A DNA stretch of 64,000 bases from Qipengyuania oceanensis. GTDB lineage: Bacteria > Pseudomonadota > Alphaproteobacteria > Sphingomonadales > Sphingomonadaceae. The notes beneath the pieces were generated by a model. It had not been told where the DNA came from, searched no databases, and saw only the letters and a list, made by a program, of their open reading frames with translations. Location: the NCBI RefSeq assembly GCF_009827535.1, contig NZ_WTYN01000001.1, positions 1,302,001-1,366,000 on the forward strand. The letters are read 5' to 3'. Each line of letters begins with the position of its first letter. The first letter of the stretch is position 1. This document shows positions 52,346-61,598 of the stretch, piece by piece. The position numbers were made by a program, and so were the translations under genes.

Positions 52346-53026
52346 TCAGATATCGATTTCGGAATAGTGCTTGGGCGGCTGGATGACTTCCATCCGCTCG
52401 GTCAGCAGCGGCCGGAAGCTGGGACGGCTCTTGAACACCGAATACCAGCCGAGCGTCTGTTCGTGGCCCTTCCAGTCGATCCCGCCGAGATAATCCGCAA
52501 CAGAAATCTGCGCTGCGGCGGCGAGGTCGGCGAGGCTCATCGTCGAGCCGGCCAGCCAGGGACGGTTGTCGATCAGCCAGTCGATGTAGTCGAGGTGGCC
52601 ATGCGCCATCTTCATCGCTTCGCGCAGCGCCTTGCTATCGGGCGGCTGGCGCAGCACCAGCCGCTTCTTCATGCGTTCGTGGAGAAGCGGCGCGGTAACG
52701 TCGAAATAGAAGTTCTCGTCGAACAGCGCGACCAGCCGGCGGATCTCCGCGCGACCGGTCGCCGTGCCGTTGATCATCGGCGATCGCTCGACCGTTTCCT
52801 CGAAATACTCGCAGATCGCCTGGCTGTCGCACAGCGTCACGCGCTTGTCCGGATCGTGCAGGACCGGGGTCCGCCCCGCCGGATTGAGGGCGAGGAAATC
52901 CTCCGTCCCTTCCCACGGGTTCTCGCGCCACAATTCGAACGGAATGCCCTTCTCGCCCATCAACAGGCGAAGTTTCCGGCTGAACGGGCAAAGCGGAAAC
53001 TGGTGCAGGCGCCACATGGACGCCAT
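52346..53026 (-). CDS. GST-fold protein, probably the cell-division factor FzlA
   Basis: A 226-residue glutathione S-transferase-like protein: N-terminal thioredoxin-like domain with MWRLHQFPLCPFSRKLRLLMGEKGIPFELWRENPW and LNPAGRTPVL, and a helical C-terminal domain. The end KSRPSFRPLLTERMEV...HYSEID matches the tail I associate with FzlA, the FtsZ-binding regulator of constriction in alphaproteobacteria, rather than a detoxifying GST. The assignment is by memory of the family and was not tested. An alternative start lies three codons downstream at 53017. Confidence 0.6.
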   Translation of the reverse strand: MASMWRLHQFPLCPFSRKLRLLMGEKGIPFELWRENPWEGTEDFLALNPAGRTPVLHDPDKRVTLCDSQAICEYFEETVERSPMINGTATGRAEIRRLVALFDENFYFDVTAPLLHERMKKRLVLRQPPDSKALREAMKMAHGHLDYIDWLIDNRPWLAGSTMSLADLAAAAQISVADYLGGIDWKGHEQTLGWYSVFKSRPSFRPLLTERMEVIQPPKHYSEIDI

Positions 53027-53093
53027 TCATGCAGCAAGGTGCGCTGCGCGGCAACCGGCGCAGGCGCAAACTCCAAGAAATTTCAGCTGAAAA

Positions 53094-53570
53094 TCAGTCG
53101 CGGGTCGCCATATCGGCAGGCAAGGCCTTTTTCATCTGCGTCGCCATGTCCTTCAGCGCCGGCATCATCGCTTCCATGCCCTTAGCCATCGAGGCCATCG
53201 CGCCCATCATCTGCGGCAACTTGTCTGCAATTTCCCCCGGCACTCGATCCGCCTGCGGGGCGAGCTTGCGCAAAGTGGTATCGTTCGGGATACGGTCTGC
53301 ACTTTCCACTCCGGCTTCCGCCAGCGCGTCGGCGAGCGGCGCGAGCGGGAGGTCGAGCAGAACTTCACTCAGCACCGAAACGGTCGTCGCAAGCTGCTCC
53401 TGCACCACCGGATCGGACAGCTTCTCGACCAGCCTGTCGGTCGCCGGTCCCGTTTCCGCGGTCCCTGCCACGGCGTAGCTCTCGTCCGGATCGACGCTTT
53501 CGATCTGCGCCAGCGCAGGCACGGGCACGGCCAGCGCGGCAGCGGCAAAGGCGAGAGAAATCTGGCGCAT
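53094..53570 (-). CDS. Small exported protein, function unknown
   Basis: A 158-residue protein with a clear signal peptide (LAFAAAALAVPVPALA, cleaved before QIES). The mature part is acidic and helical, with a Met-rich C-terminus (MGAMASMAKGMEAMMPALKDMATQMKKAL) that is strongly amphipathic. I recognise no family. It stands alone between the FzlA-like gene and another small exported protein gene on the same strand. The Met-rich tail could be an interaction helix or a redox-sensitive patch; this is inference. Confidence 0.7.
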   Translation of the reverse strand: MRQISLAFAAAALAVPVPALAQIESVDPDESYAVAGTAETGPATDRLVEKLSDPVVQEQLATTVSVLSEVLLDLPLAPLADALAEAGVESADRIPNDTTLRKLAPQADRVPGEIADKLPQMMGAMASMAKGMEAMMPALKDMATQMKKALPADMATRD

Positions 53571-53655
53571 AGCGAAACCCTTCGATGTTGCGAATCGATG
53601 GAGTGGACAATGGCCGGGCGGCGCTGAGCCGATCCTGAACGACGCCGGATGTCGC

Positions 53656-54027
53656 CTAGCGAATGCCCGATGCCTCGAGCAGCGTCAGGCAGGCCGGCAT
53701 GACCGCGTCGACTTCGCCTGCGTCGAGCAGGCGCTGGGCCTCGAGCCGGACGAGCTCGGCAGCCGCTTCGCGGTCGACACCGGTTTCGTCCATCAGCTTC
53801 GCCATCGTCCGCACGAAATACTCGCGGCCGCGCGGATCGATCGCGGGCCATTGCTGCGCAGAGGCGACGCCGCGCTCCTGGTCATAGGCGACGAGCGCGA
53901 AAGCGGCCGAGCAACGCAGGCCGGCCTCCGCCTCGATCGATAGCCGGGCACCCTGCACCGGCTGCGCGGCGGGGGCTTCGGCGGGCTGCTGCGCGATCGC
54001 GGCGAGGGCAAGAAGGATTTCGATCAT
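53656..54027 (-). CDS. Small exported protein, function unknown
   Basis: A 123-residue product starting MIEILLALAAIAQQPAEAPAAQ, a short export signal, then a helical domain with RCSAAFALVAYDQERG and two conserved-looking Cys residues (positions about 39 and 115). No named domain is recognised. It precedes metW on the same strand but is separated by a 37-bp gap. Start chosen as the ATG beginning the hydrophobic signal; longer readings lack it. Confidence 0.65.
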   Translation of the reverse strand: MIEILLALAAIAQQPAEAPAAQPVQGARLSIEAEAGLRCSAAFALVAYDQERGVASAQQWPAIDPRGREYFVRTMAKLMDETGVDREAAAELVRLEAQRLLDAGEVDAVMPACLTLLEASGIR

Positions 54028-54064
54028 GGGCGGGACCTGTGCCACGGAAGCGATGAACCTGTCA

Positions 54065-54667
54065 CTACCGCGTGACTTCGAACAGCGCGTATTCGGCGCG
54101 CCAGTTCGCGCCGGGATTGGCGATCGCCTGCTCGCGGGTGAAGAACCAGCGCCGCTCAATCGCGATGCCGAGATCGCGTGCCAGCTCCTCGAAATCGCGC
54201 ACGGTGACGTGGTGAATATTCGCTGTTTCGTACCAGCTCACCGGCAGGTGCCGCGTGACCGGCATGCGCCCGCGTACCAGCAGCGCACGGCGCATCCGCC
54301 AGTAGGCGAAGTTGGGAAAGCTGACGAATGCGCGCCGCCCGACGCGCAGCAATTCGCCGAGCATGTGATCGGGGCGCGCCGCGGTCTGCAGCGTCTGGCT
54401 GAGTATCGCATAGTCGAATGCGCCATCGGGATAGAAGCCGAGGTCGCGGTCGGCATCGCCCTGCACCACCGACAGTCCGCGCGCCACGCAACGCTCGACC
54501 AGCTCGCCGTCGATCTCGATCCCGCGCGCATCGACGCGCTTCTCCTCGACCAGCGCCGCCATCAGCGCACCATCGCCGCAGCCGACATCGAGCGCGCGGC
54601 TGCCCGGCTCGATCCGCTTGAGGATCACTTCCAAGTCCGGACGAAGCCTCTCCCGCTGCTCAGCCAT
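54065..54667 (-). CDS. metW: Methionine biosynthesis protein MetW
   Basis: A 200-residue methyltransferase-fold protein that pairs with MetX in alphaproteobacteria; MetW probably supports MetX activity or aromatic-type regulation, and is not a proven methyltransferase. Visible features are [21 protein letters not shown] (Gly loop), [19 protein letters not shown] and [12 protein letters not shown]. It overlaps metX by eight bases and is therefore co-translated with it. Confidence 0.9.
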   Translation of the reverse strand: MAEQRERLRPDLEVILKRIEPGSRALDVGCGDGALMAALVEEKRVDARGIEIDGELVERCVARGLSVVQGDADRDLGFYPDGAFDYAILSQTLQTAARPDHMLGELLRVGRRAFVSFPNFAYWRMRRALLVRGRMPVTRHLPVSWYETANIHHVTVRDFEELARDLGIAIERRWFFTREQAIANPGANWRAEYALFEVTR

Positions 54668-55820
54668 CGAGAAACCCCTTCATCACCCGGTCGAGCGCCG
54701 GAACGTCGAGCAGGAAGCTGTCGTGACCGTAAGGCGCGGAGAGTTCGACGAAGCTGACCGGCGCGCCCGCCGCGTTGAGCGCGTGGACGATGTGGCGGCT
54801 CTCGGCCGTCGGGTAGAGCCAGTCGGTATCGAAGCTGATCACGCAGAAGCGCGCCGTCGTTCCCGCAAAAGCCTGCGCCAGCGTGCCGCCATGTTCTTCC
54901 GCGAGGTCGAAATAATCCATCGCCCGCGTGATGTAGAGGTAGCTGTTGGCATCGAAGCGCTGGGTAAAGCCGCTGCCCTGGTAACGCAGGTAGCTCTCGA
55001 CCTGGAAATCGGCATCGAAGCCGAACGTCTTTTCCTCGCGGTCCTGCAACCGCCGCCCGAACTTCTCTGTCAGGCCTTCTTCGGAAAGATAGGTGATGTG
55101 CGCCGCCATGCGCGCCACCGCCAGGCCGTTGTCGGGGGTCTTGCCGCTGGCGTAGTAATCGCCGCCGTTCCACGCCGGATCGGCCATGATCGCCTGCCTG
55201 CCGACTTCGTGGAAGGCGATGTTCTGCGCCGAGTGGCGGGCCGTCGTCGCGATCGCGAGCACCCTGTCGGCACGTTCGGGGAAATTCGCGGCGAGGCTCA
55301 GCGCCTGCATCCCGCCCATCGATCCGCCGATCACGCAATACAACCGCTCGATCCCCATCGCATCGAGCATGGCGACCTGCGCGCGGACCATGTCGCGGAT
55401 GGTGATGACCGGGAAGTCCATGGCGTAGGGCGTCCCGTCCGGCCCGTTCGATGCAGGCCCCGTCGAGCCCATGCAGCTGCCGATCACGTTCGCACAGATG
55501 ACGTGATAGCGATCGGTATCGATGATCTTGCCGGGACCGACCGACTGCTCCCACCACCCGGGCTTGCCGGTGATCGGGTGCGGGCTGGCGACATACTGGT
55601 CCATCGTCAGGGCATGGCAGACCAGCACCGCGTTCGACTTGTCGGCATTGAGCGCGCCATAAGTTTCGTAGGCGATACGCACGCCGGTAAGCGCCGCCCC
55701 GCTGTCGAGCGGAAGTGGATCAGGAAGCACGAGGCTATTCGAAGGGGCTGCACTGGCCATGGCGGCGGGTGATTGGGCGAGGCGGTACTGGCTGTCAATC
55801 GGCCTGATTGGCGCTGTCAT
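54660..55820 (-). CDS. metX: Homoserine O-acetyltransferase
   Basis: MetX acetylates (or in some species succinylates) homoserine, the first committed step of methionine synthesis. The 386-residue alpha/beta hydrolase has the nucleophile Ser in [13 protein letters not shown], the Asp in [14 protein letters not shown] and the His in [11 protein letters not shown]. Start at ATG 55820; an ATG 20 codons later (55760) is a possible alternative that would leave more room for a promoter, because hisC starts only 18 bp away on the other strand. Confidence 0.93.
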   Translation of the reverse strand: MTAPIRPIDSQYRLAQSPAAMASAAPSNSLVLPDPLPLDSGAALTGVRIAYETYGALNADKSNAVLVCHALTMDQYVASPHPITGKPGWWEQSVGPGKIIDTDRYHVICANVIGSCMGSTGPASNGPDGTPYAMDFPVITIRDMVRAQVAMLDAMGIERLYCVIGGSMGGMQALSLAANFPERADRVLAIATTARHSAQNIAFHEVGRQAIMADPAWNGGDYYASGKTPDNGLAVARMAAHITYLSEEGLTEKFGRRLQDREEKTFGFDADFQVESYLRYQGSGFTQRFDANSYLYITRAMDYFDLAEEHGGTLAQAFAGTTARFCVISFDTDWLYPTAESRHIVHALNAAGAPVSFVELSAPYGHDSFLLDVPALDRVMKGFLDG

Positions 55821-55838
55821 TGAGACCGTAAAGCCGCT

Positions 55839-56951
55839 ATGCGCGCCGCCGTCATGATCACCCGCCCGACCATCAAGCCCTGGATCGAGCAGATCCACGC
55901 CTATGTCCCGGGCGCATCGAAGGGCTCGGACGGGCGCGAACTCGTCAAGCTCTCGGCGAACGAGAACCCGCTCGGCTGCAGCCCGGAGGTGCGCGAAGCG
56001 CTTGCCGCCGCGGAAAATCCGGCGCTCTATCCCGACCCGGATGCGACTGCGCTGCGCGAAGCGATCGGCGCGCTCCACAATATCGATCCGGCCCGGATCG
56101 TGTGCGGCACCGGCTCGGGCGAATTGCTCCACGGCGCGGTCCAGGCCTTCGCCTCGGCAGGCGACGAGGTATTGTTTCCGCGCTGGTCCTTCTCGCTCTA
56201 CCCGCTGCTGGCGCAAAAGGTCGCCGCGACACCGGTGCTGGCCGATGCACCCGATCACGCGCCGAGCGTCGACGCGCTGCTCGCCAGGGTCAGCGACCGC
56301 ACGAAGGTCGTCCTGCTCGACAATCCGAACAATCCCCTGGGCGGCTGGCTGCCCGCAGGCGAAGTGGCGCGGCTGCACGCCGGCCTGCCTGCGGACGTTC
56401 TGCTGGTCGTCGACCAGGCCTATGCCGAGTTCGTCGGCGAAGGCGATCCCGACGGGGCCCTGGCACTGGCCGACGCCAACGAGAACGTGCTCGTCACGCG
56501 GACCTTTTCCAAGGCCTATGGCATCGCGGGCGAGCGGGTCGGCTGGGCGACCGGAACACCATATCTGATGGCCGCGCTCAACCGGCTCCGCGGCGCGTTC
56601 AACGTGACGCAGGCCGGTCAGCGCGCCGCGCTGGCGGCACTCGGCGACCAGGACTTCGTCGCCCATGTACGCGAAGAGAACCGCGCGGCCCGCACCGCCT
56701 TCGTCGAGGCGCTCGCAGCGCTCGGCAACCACGGCATCCGCGCCGTGCCGAGCGAGGCCAATTTCGTGCTGGTGCTGTTCGACGGTTCGCTGACGGCCAG
56801 GGAGGCGCAGGCCGCGGTGCAGGAAGCCGGCTATGCCGTGCGCTACCTCGCCGGGCAGGAACTCGACAACGCGTTGAGGATCACGATCGGCACCCGCGAG
56901 CAGATGGCCGAGGTCGCCGAAGCGATCCGGCGGGCAGCGGAGAGCGCGTGA
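55839..56951 (+). CDS. hisC: Histidinol-phosphate aminotransferase
   Basis: A 370-residue PLP enzyme of fold type I. The PLP Lys is in [16 protein letters not shown] near residue 227, with [15 protein letters not shown] near 45, [11 protein letters not shown] near 162 and the C-terminal [11 protein letters not shown] with the substrate Arg. It converts histidinol-phosphate and 2-oxoglutarate; related enzymes also accept aromatic substrates, which suits the coupling to tyrA. The ATG at 55854 is an alternative start five codons later. tyrA begins in an overlapping TGATG. Confidence 0.92.
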   Translation: MRAAVMITRPTIKPWIEQIHAYVPGASKGSDGRELVKLSANENPLGCSPEVREALAAAENPALYPDPDATALREAIGALHNIDPARIVCGTGSGELLHGAVQAFASAGDEVLFPRWSFSLYPLLAQKVAATPVLADAPDHAPSVDALLARVSDRTKVVLLDNPNNPLGGWLPAGEVARLHAGLPADVLLVVDQAYAEFVGEGDPDGALALADANENVLVTRTFSKAYGIAGERVGWATGTPYLMAALNRLRGAFNVTQAGQRAALAALGDQDFVAHVREENRAARTAFVEALAALGNHGIRAVPSEANFVLVLFDGSLTAREAQAAVQEAGYAVRYLAGQELDNALRITIGTREQMAEVAEAIRRAAESA

Positions 56952-57856
56952 TGGTTTTCGAACGCGTCGCCATCGTCGGCCTCGGCCTTCTGGGCGGATC
57001 GCTGGGCCTCGCGCTGGGCGAACATTGCCCGGAAATCGCCACGAGCGGATTCGACGCCGATCCCGATACGCGCGCCCGGGCCGCCGAGCGCAAACTCGTC
57101 GGCACGGTTGCAAGCACCCTGGACGAGGCCGTCGCCGATGCCGACCTCGTAGTGCTGTGCGTTCCGGTCGGCGCGATGGGCGCGGTAGCCAGGGAACTTT
57201 CCGGCAAGCTGAAACCCGGCGCGGTGGTGAGCGATGTCGGATCGTGCAAAGCCTCGGTCCAGCGCGCACTGTCGCAGGCCCTGCCAGAACAGATCGTCAT
57301 TCCCGCGCATCCGGTCGCCGGGACCGAGCAGAGCGGGCCGGACGCAGGCTTCGCCGCGCTTTTCCAGCAGCGCTGGTGTATCCTCACCCCTCCCGAGGGC
57401 GCGCCCGAGGAGCAGCTGTCCGCGTTGACGCAGCTATGGGAGCGGCTCGGCGCCCATGTCGAGACGATGGACGCGCAGCACCACGACCTCGTTCTCGCGG
57501 TGACCAGCCACCTCCCGCATCTGATCGCCTACACCATCGTCGGCACCGCCTCCGATCTCGAGGATGTGACGCAGGGCGAGGTCATCAAGTATTCCGCCGG
57601 CGGTTTTCGCGACTTCACGCGCATCGCCGCGTCGGATCCGACGATGTGGCGCGACGTCTTCCTCAACAACAAGGACGCCGTGCTGGAAATGCTTCAGGTC
57701 TTCAGCGAGGACCTGACCAGGCTGCAGCGGGCCATCCGCCGCGACGACGGCGAAGCGCTGTTCGATCTGTTTTCCAGGACCCGTGCGATCCGCCGCTCGA
57801 TCATCGAGCAAGGCCAGGACGACGCGCGCCCCGACTTCGGACGCAAGGACCACTAG
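56951..57856 (+). CDS. tyrA: Prephenate/arogenate dehydrogenase
   Basis: A 301-residue dehydrogenase for tyrosine synthesis. The NAD(P)-binding Gly motif [17 protein letters not shown] is at residues 7-23; [27 protein letters not shown] (catalytic His region) and [19 protein letters not shown] follow. Whether prephenate or arogenate is preferred cannot be read here. It is translationally coupled to hisC. Downstream comes an AT-rich islet rather than the next housekeeping gene. Confidence 0.92.
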   Translation: MVFERVAIVGLGLLGGSLGLALGEHCPEIATSGFDADPDTRARAAERKLVGTVASTLDEAVADADLVVLCVPVGAMGAVARELSGKLKPGAVVSDVGSCKASVQRALSQALPEQIVIPAHPVAGTEQSGPDAGFAALFQQRWCILTPPEGAPEEQLSALTQLWERLGAHVETMDAQHHDLVLAVTSHLPHLIAYTIVGTASDLEDVTQGEVIKYSAGGFRDFTRIAASDPTMWRDVFLNNKDAVLEMLQVFSEDLTRLQRAIRRDDGEALFDLFSRTRAIRRSIIEQGQDDARPDFGRKDH

Positions 57857-57864
57857 CAGCGGAT

Positions 57865-57889
57865 GTCCGCTATTGGGTGGAAAGCCGAC
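57865..57889. repeat. Degenerate repeat copy 1 (GTCCGCTATTGGGTGG type)
   Basis: A 25-base segment starting GTCCGCTATTGGGTGG that recurs at 58132-58156 with 20 of 25 bases identical. It lies at the left edge of the AT-rich islet, nine bases after the tyrA stop. Confidence 0.5.
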
Positions 57890-57908
57890 GTTAGAGGGAA
57901 ATGGTCTG

Positions 57909-58139
57909 CTATTTTTTTTCAGAATTTCTCTTGTGCTCTTTATGCGACGCATAGTCTTTGTAGATCAGATAAGTCGCGACGCAGGAGATGTAACCAAAGA
58001 ATAACGAAACCCAGGGATCGAACGTTACGACCTTTGGGCTTAAAATAGTTACTCCCAGTAGTATTCCGAATAAAAGCAGGTTTTTAGTTGTCAGTATTGC
58101 GTGTTCCTTAACGAGATTGGGCAAGTTAAACGTCCACAA
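57909..58139 (-). CDS. Small membrane protein in AT-rich islet, function unknown
   Basis: A 76-residue open frame with two hydrophobic segments (NLLLFGILLGVTILS and WVSLFFGYISCVATYLIY) and a charged C-terminal tail (ASHKEHKRNSEKK). No family is recognised. Base composition is far more AT-rich than the neighbourhood. The only available start is TTG at 58139, which falls inside repeat copy 2, and no clear ribosome-binding site is visible, so it may be untranslated. Confidence 0.4.
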   Translation of the reverse strand: MWTFNLPNLVKEHAILTTKNLLLFGILLGVTILSPKVVTFDPWVSLFFGYISCVATYLIYKDYASHKEHKRNSEKK

Positions 58140-58156
58140 TTGGGTAGAAAGCGCAC
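58132..58156. repeat. Degenerate repeat copy 2
   Basis: Starts GTCCACAATTGGGTAG and matches copy 1 (57865-57889) at 20 of 25 positions. It separates the two small open frames of the AT-rich islet. Confidence 0.5.
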
Positions 58157-58183
58157 ACCGGCTACCCTTTAAAATTGCCTAGG

Positions 58184-58459
58184 TCAGCTGCCTTTGGCGG
58201 CGCCCTTCGCCAGCAATTGTCTAAAGATTAGATAGCCGAGCGCACCAGAAGTCATGATGCTTATGGCAAGGGTTTTGGAAGCAGTCGCCATCACGGCAAC
58301 ATAGCCAACGAGGCTGACTGCTGTAATCAATTTTGCTACCCTTTCAGCCCGATCGCTCGCTAAGAATGCTTTCAGTACAAAGGCACTCACGTATCCGACG
58401 GCAATCGTCCCTGGTAAAGAGGCAATTCCGAAGAGGGCGAAAAAATAGATTTCGCTCAC
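58184..58459 (-). CDS. Small three-helix membrane protein in AT-rich islet
   Basis: A 91-residue open frame, predicted to cross the membrane about three times (LFGIASLPGTIAVGYVSAFVL, LITAVSLVGYVAVMATA, SIMTSGALGYLIFRQLL), with a basic C-terminus. No family is recognised. It starts with GTG at 58459; the ribosome-binding site is weak. GC content is lower than in flanking genes, pointing to horizontal origin. It could be a small accessory or orphan protein. Confidence 0.5.
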   Translation of the reverse strand: MSEIYFFALFGIASLPGTIAVGYVSAFVLKAFLASDRAERVAKLITAVSLVGYVAVMATASKTLAISIMTSGALGYLIFRQLLAKGAAKGS

Positions 58460-58520
58460 TAAGAGAACTTTCGGCGTGTCAATCTCATGTCAGCTTCATG
58501 GCATTCGCTATCAATGCCTG

Positions 58521-58540
58521 CAATTGGGTCGTTATCGGAC
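58521..58540. repeat. Partial repeat copy 3 at the right edge of the islet
   Basis: CAATTGGGT followed by a GTTATCGGAC end. It shares the CAATTGGGT core with copy 2 and the TCGGAC/GTCCG arm with copy 1 in inverted sense, and lies 19 bp from the plsC stop, so the islet is framed by related sequences. Confidence 0.35.
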
Positions 58541-58559
58541 ATTCACTCCGCCACAGCAT

Positions 58560-59240
58560 TCAACCATTGAGCGCATTGATCGCGGCATGGACCCGCGCCT
58601 CGACCTCGTCCCTGGGCAGGCCCGGCGGGATCGGCTCGGCGAAACGATAGGTGATCGTTCCCGGTCGCTTGATGCCGGCATGATAGAGAGGGCCGCTGTC
58701 GACCGCGACCGGCACCACCGGCAGGCCGATCAGCTTGTAGAGGCCGGCAAAGCCCGCCTGCATCCGCGGCTGCGTCCCATGCGGCACGCGCGTCCCTTCC
58801 GGGAAGATCACCAGCGGACGTCCGTCGGCGACGCGGGTCTTCGCTTCGGCAATCATGGTCCGCAGCGCTTTGGCCCCGGCGGTCCGCTCGACCTCGATCA
58901 GCCCGTACATCTTGGCGGTCTTGCCCCAGCCGGGTATCGCGAACAATTCCTGCTTTGCAAAAACGGCGGGCAGACGAAACAGCGTCGGCGCGTCGATCGC
59001 CTCGAAGAAGCTCTCGTGCTTGACGGCATAGAGCGCCGGTTCTTCCAGCGGGCGGCCTTCGAACACGATTGCGATGTCGAGGATGTTGATTACGCACCAG
59101 CGGTGCCAGCGGCTCCAGCCATGGACGGCTTTCCTGAAGCGGGCGCGGTCGAAGGGCAGCCAGAACAAAGACAGCAGCACGTACCAGACGGTGCCGAGAT
59201 AGAATGCCGGGTAGAAGGCAAGGTTGCGCAGGATCGTCAC
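58560..59240 (-). CDS. plsC: 1-acyl-sn-glycerol-3-phosphate acyltransferase
   Basis: Makes phosphatidic acid from lysophosphatidate in the inner membrane. The 226-residue product has an N-terminal membrane helix, the acceptor motif KHESFFEAID (HX4E instead of the usual HX4D), the glycerol-phosphate motif VIFPEGTRVPHG, and VVPVAVDSGPLY. Its start is ten bases after the ydcF-like gene stop on the same strand, so it is the last gene of the ftsE-ftsX-ydcF-plsC run. Confidence 0.92.
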   Translation of the reverse strand: MTILRNLAFYPAFYLGTVWYVLLSLFWLPFDRARFRKAVHGWSRWHRWCVINILDIAIVFEGRPLEEPALYAVKHESFFEAIDAPTLFRLPAVFAKQELFAIPGWGKTAKMYGLIEVERTAGAKALRTMIAEAKTRVADGRPLVIFPEGTRVPHGTQPRMQAGFAGLYKLIGLPVVPVAVDSGPLYHAGIKRPGTITYRFAEPIPPGLPRDEVEARVHAAINALNG

Positions 59241-59249
59241 GGCCGCAAC

Positions 59250-59780
59250 CTACTCGCCCCAGAGGCGTGCCGCCATGCTGGCCAGCAGCTTGTGATATTC
59301 GAGGAACAGCGCGCGCAGCGAGGGCTCGGACGGCACCGCGTCGCGCACGATCGAGATCTCGCCCGGCAGCTGGGCCCGCAGCTCGGAAGCTGCGCGCCGC
59401 ATGTGCCAGTCGGTCGTTACCAGCCGGATGGTCCTGACCTCGCGGTCTTCGGCCCACTGAGCGATCTCGGTGGCATTGCTTCGGGTGTCGACCGCGCCCT
59501 GCCCCAGCGTGACGCAGCAACGCATCTGGCGGGCGGGCACGTCGAACTCGCTTGCGAACTCATCGGTCTTCACTTCCGGATCGACGCCGCTAACGAACAT
59601 TTCCTTGGCCAGCCCCTCGTCGAGGATTTCCAGCCCGCGGGCGATCCGCCCCGGCCCGCCGGTCGGCACCACCACCGCATCGGTGGTGAAATCGCCCGCC
59701 GGTGTCGGCAGCACGGCCGCAAACCAGACAAAACCGAGCGCCCAGGCGAGCACGATGGCGGCGGCAATACGGCGGATCAC
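59250..59780 (-). CDS. YdcF/DUF218-like membrane-anchored protein
   Basis: A 176-residue protein with an N-terminal membrane helix (AAAIVLAWALGFVWFAAVL) followed by a DUF218 domain: AVVVPTGGPGRIARGLEIL, MFVSGVDP, then ATEIAQWAEDREVRTIRLVTTDWHMRRAASEL. The family is linked to envelope and vancomycin-sensitivity functions, but the reaction is unclear. The start is GTG at 59780, overlapping the ftsX stop by four bases (GTGA), so it is coupled to ftsX. Confidence 0.82.
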   Translation of the reverse strand: MIRRIAAAIVLAWALGFVWFAAVLPTPAGDFTTDAVVVPTGGPGRIARGLEILDEGLAKEMFVSGVDPEVKTDEFASEFDVPARQMRCCVTLGQGAVDTRSNATEIAQWAEDREVRTIRLVTTDWHMRRAASELRAQLPGEISIVRDAVPSEPSLRALFLEYHKLLASMAARLWGE

Positions 59781-60709
59781 AGCATTTTCTTCAGGGCAGC
59801 GAAAACGGTCACGCGGGCCGTGTAGATGGCGATCAACACGCCGACAAACGGAATCAGCGCAAGCAACAGCCAATCGCTCCATACCAGTCCGCCGCCCGAT
59901 ATCATGCCCGACTGCAGGGCCGCGAACCGGCTGCCCAGCGCCAGGATCGCCACCACTCCGAGCGCCAGCCCGACAGCGCCGCCGAGCACGGCATCGAACG
60001 CGATCGAGCGCTGGAAGACACGGGCGATCTGGCCGTCCGTCCCGCCGAGCAGATGGACGATCTCGATCGTTTCGCGGTTGGCGCCGAAGGCGTTGCGCGC
60101 CGCCAGCCATACGGCCGCCGCGCTCGTCAACGCGAGCAGGGCGACCAACGCCACCGCCATCCACTGCAGCGAACGCAACGCCGAGAACACCGGCGCGAGC
60201 CAGCTCGCCTGCGCATCCACCCGTGCCTGCGGGACGCGGGCAGTCACCTGTTCGCGCAATTGGGCGAGGTTCGCCTCGTTGCCGGGCGCGAGCTGGACGT
60301 CGATTAGCGCCGGGATGGGCACGGTCGCCGCGGTATCGTCGCCGAGATCGAGCCATGGGTCGAGCAGCTGCTCCAACTCAGCCTGTGGAACCTGCCGGTG
60401 GGAAGTGGCGAGCGGAGAGCTGTCCAGCACCGCCAGCACCTCGGCGACCCGCGCCTCGCGCTCGGCAGGATTGGCCTCCAGCACCTGCACCGTGGCCCCG
60501 CCGGCCAGTTCCGCGCGCGCACTGTCGGCCAGATTGTCGAGCGCCAGCCCGGCCGCCGCGGCGATCGCGGTGAGAGCAACCATGATCGCGATGACCCAGG
60601 GCATCGGCCCGGACAGGCGAGCTTGCGGCACGAGCTGCGCCGCCCGTTCCCCCTTGAACGGGCGCAGGCCACGTTCGACCGCGCGCGCCAGGACCGGTGG
60701 CCCCTTCAT
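59777..60709 (-). CDS. ftsX: Cell division ABC transporter permease FtsX
   Basis: A 310-residue permease with four membrane helices: one N-terminal (VIAIMVALTAIAAAAGLAL), a periplasmic domain at about 60-165, and three C-terminal helices (MAVALVALLALTSAAAVWLA; AVLGGAVGLALGVVAILAL; LLLALIPFVGVLIAIYT). FtsX with FtsE activates periplasmic peptidoglycan hydrolases at the septum. It overlaps ftsE upstream and the ydcF-like gene downstream, both by four bases. Confidence 0.94.
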   Translation of the reverse strand: MKGPPVLARAVERGLRPFKGERAAQLVPQARLSGPMPWVIAIMVALTAIAAAAGLALDNLADSARAELAGGATVQVLEANPAEREARVAEVLAVLDSSPLATSHRQVPQAELEQLLDPWLDLGDDTAATVPIPALIDVQLAPGNEANLAQLREQVTARVPQARVDAQASWLAPVFSALRSLQWMAVALVALLALTSAAAVWLAARNAFGANRETIEIVHLLGGTDGQIARVFQRSIAFDAVLGGAVGLALGVVAILALGSRFAALQSGMISGGGLVWSDWLLLALIPFVGVLIAIYTARVTVFAALKKML

Positions 60710-61440
60710 TCCGCATTCCTGGCTGCCGGGCCGGGCCGTGGCGGATAGCGCAATGCGCCGGTCGGGTCCGACAGCCTTCCGCGATCGAGCCGCATGATCA
60801 GCGAATCCTTGACCGCGCGCAGCAGGTGGACGTCGTGGGTTGCGACCACGACGGTCGTGCCGAGGCGGTTGAGCGCTTCGAACAGGCGCAGCAGCTTAAG
60901 CGCCATTTCCGGGTCGACGTTGCCGGTCGGCTCGTCCGCCACCAGCAGGTCGGGCCTGCCGATGACCGCGCGGGCGATGGCGACCCGCTGCTTCTCCCCG
61001 CCCGAAAGCGTCGCCGGACGCGCATCGGACCGGTGCCCCAGGCCGACCCATTCGAGCATGTCGGTCACCGGCTGGGCAAGGTCGGCTTCGCGCACGCCCG
61101 CCACCCGCAGAGGCAGCGCGACATTGTCGTAAGCGGATAGATGCTCGACCATCCGGAAATCCTGGAACACCGTGCCGATGCGGCGCCGAAAGCGCGGCAG
61201 GTTGTCGCGCGGCATGGTGATGAGGTCCCTGCCGAACATGCGGATCGCTCCGCGCGAGGGCCGCTGCGCAAGGTATAGCAGCTTGAGGAGCGAGGTCTTG
61301 CCGGCCCCGCTTGCGCCGGTGAGGAAATAGAAGCTGCCTGGGAAAAGCGTGAACGACACGTCGCTCAACACTTCGGTGCCCGTACCGTAACGCAGGCCCA
61401 CATTGTCGAAACCGACGATCTCCTGCGTCGCCTCGCTCAT
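60706..61440 (-). CDS. ftsE: Cell division ATP-binding protein FtsE
   Basis: A 244-residue ABC ATPase partner of FtsX. Walker A is [16 protein letters not shown] near residue 37, the signature is [17 protein letters not shown] near 145, and Walker B is [12 protein letters not shown], followed by the H-loop [10 protein letters not shown]. Length and order are normal. It heads the ftsE-ftsX-ydcF-plsC operon and is divergent from the zinc-ribbon gene. Confidence 0.96.
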   Translation of the reverse strand: MSEATQEIVGFDNVGLRYGTGTEVLSDVSFTLFPGSFYFLTGASGAGKTSLLKLLYLAQRPSRGAIRMFGRDLITMPRDNLPRFRRRIGTVFQDFRMVEHLSAYDNVALPLRVAGVREADLAQPVTDMLEWVGLGHRSDARPATLSGGEKQRVAIARAVIGRPDLLVADEPTGNVDPEMALKLLRLFEALNRLGTTVVVATHDVHLLRAVKDSLIMRLDRGRLSDPTGALRYPPRPGPAARNAE

Positions 61441-61598
61441 GCGGGTTGCGCCGTGCGCGAGAAGTCGGAAAGTGCCTGGAACATGGTCGAACGGGGCTAT
61501 AGCCGCGCTTCGATGTGGAAAAAAGCCGACAAGCGGCAGGTGTCTACAGGCGAAGCCTTGTTGCGATTCGCAGCTGTGCTTAAGGCATGGCGCTAACC

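Noticed and set aside
55740-55860. A SAM-responsive riboswitch before metX
   Set aside because: SAM-II elements occur before metX in some alphaproteobacteria, but the intergenic space is only a few dozen bases and no matching pseudoknot was visible.
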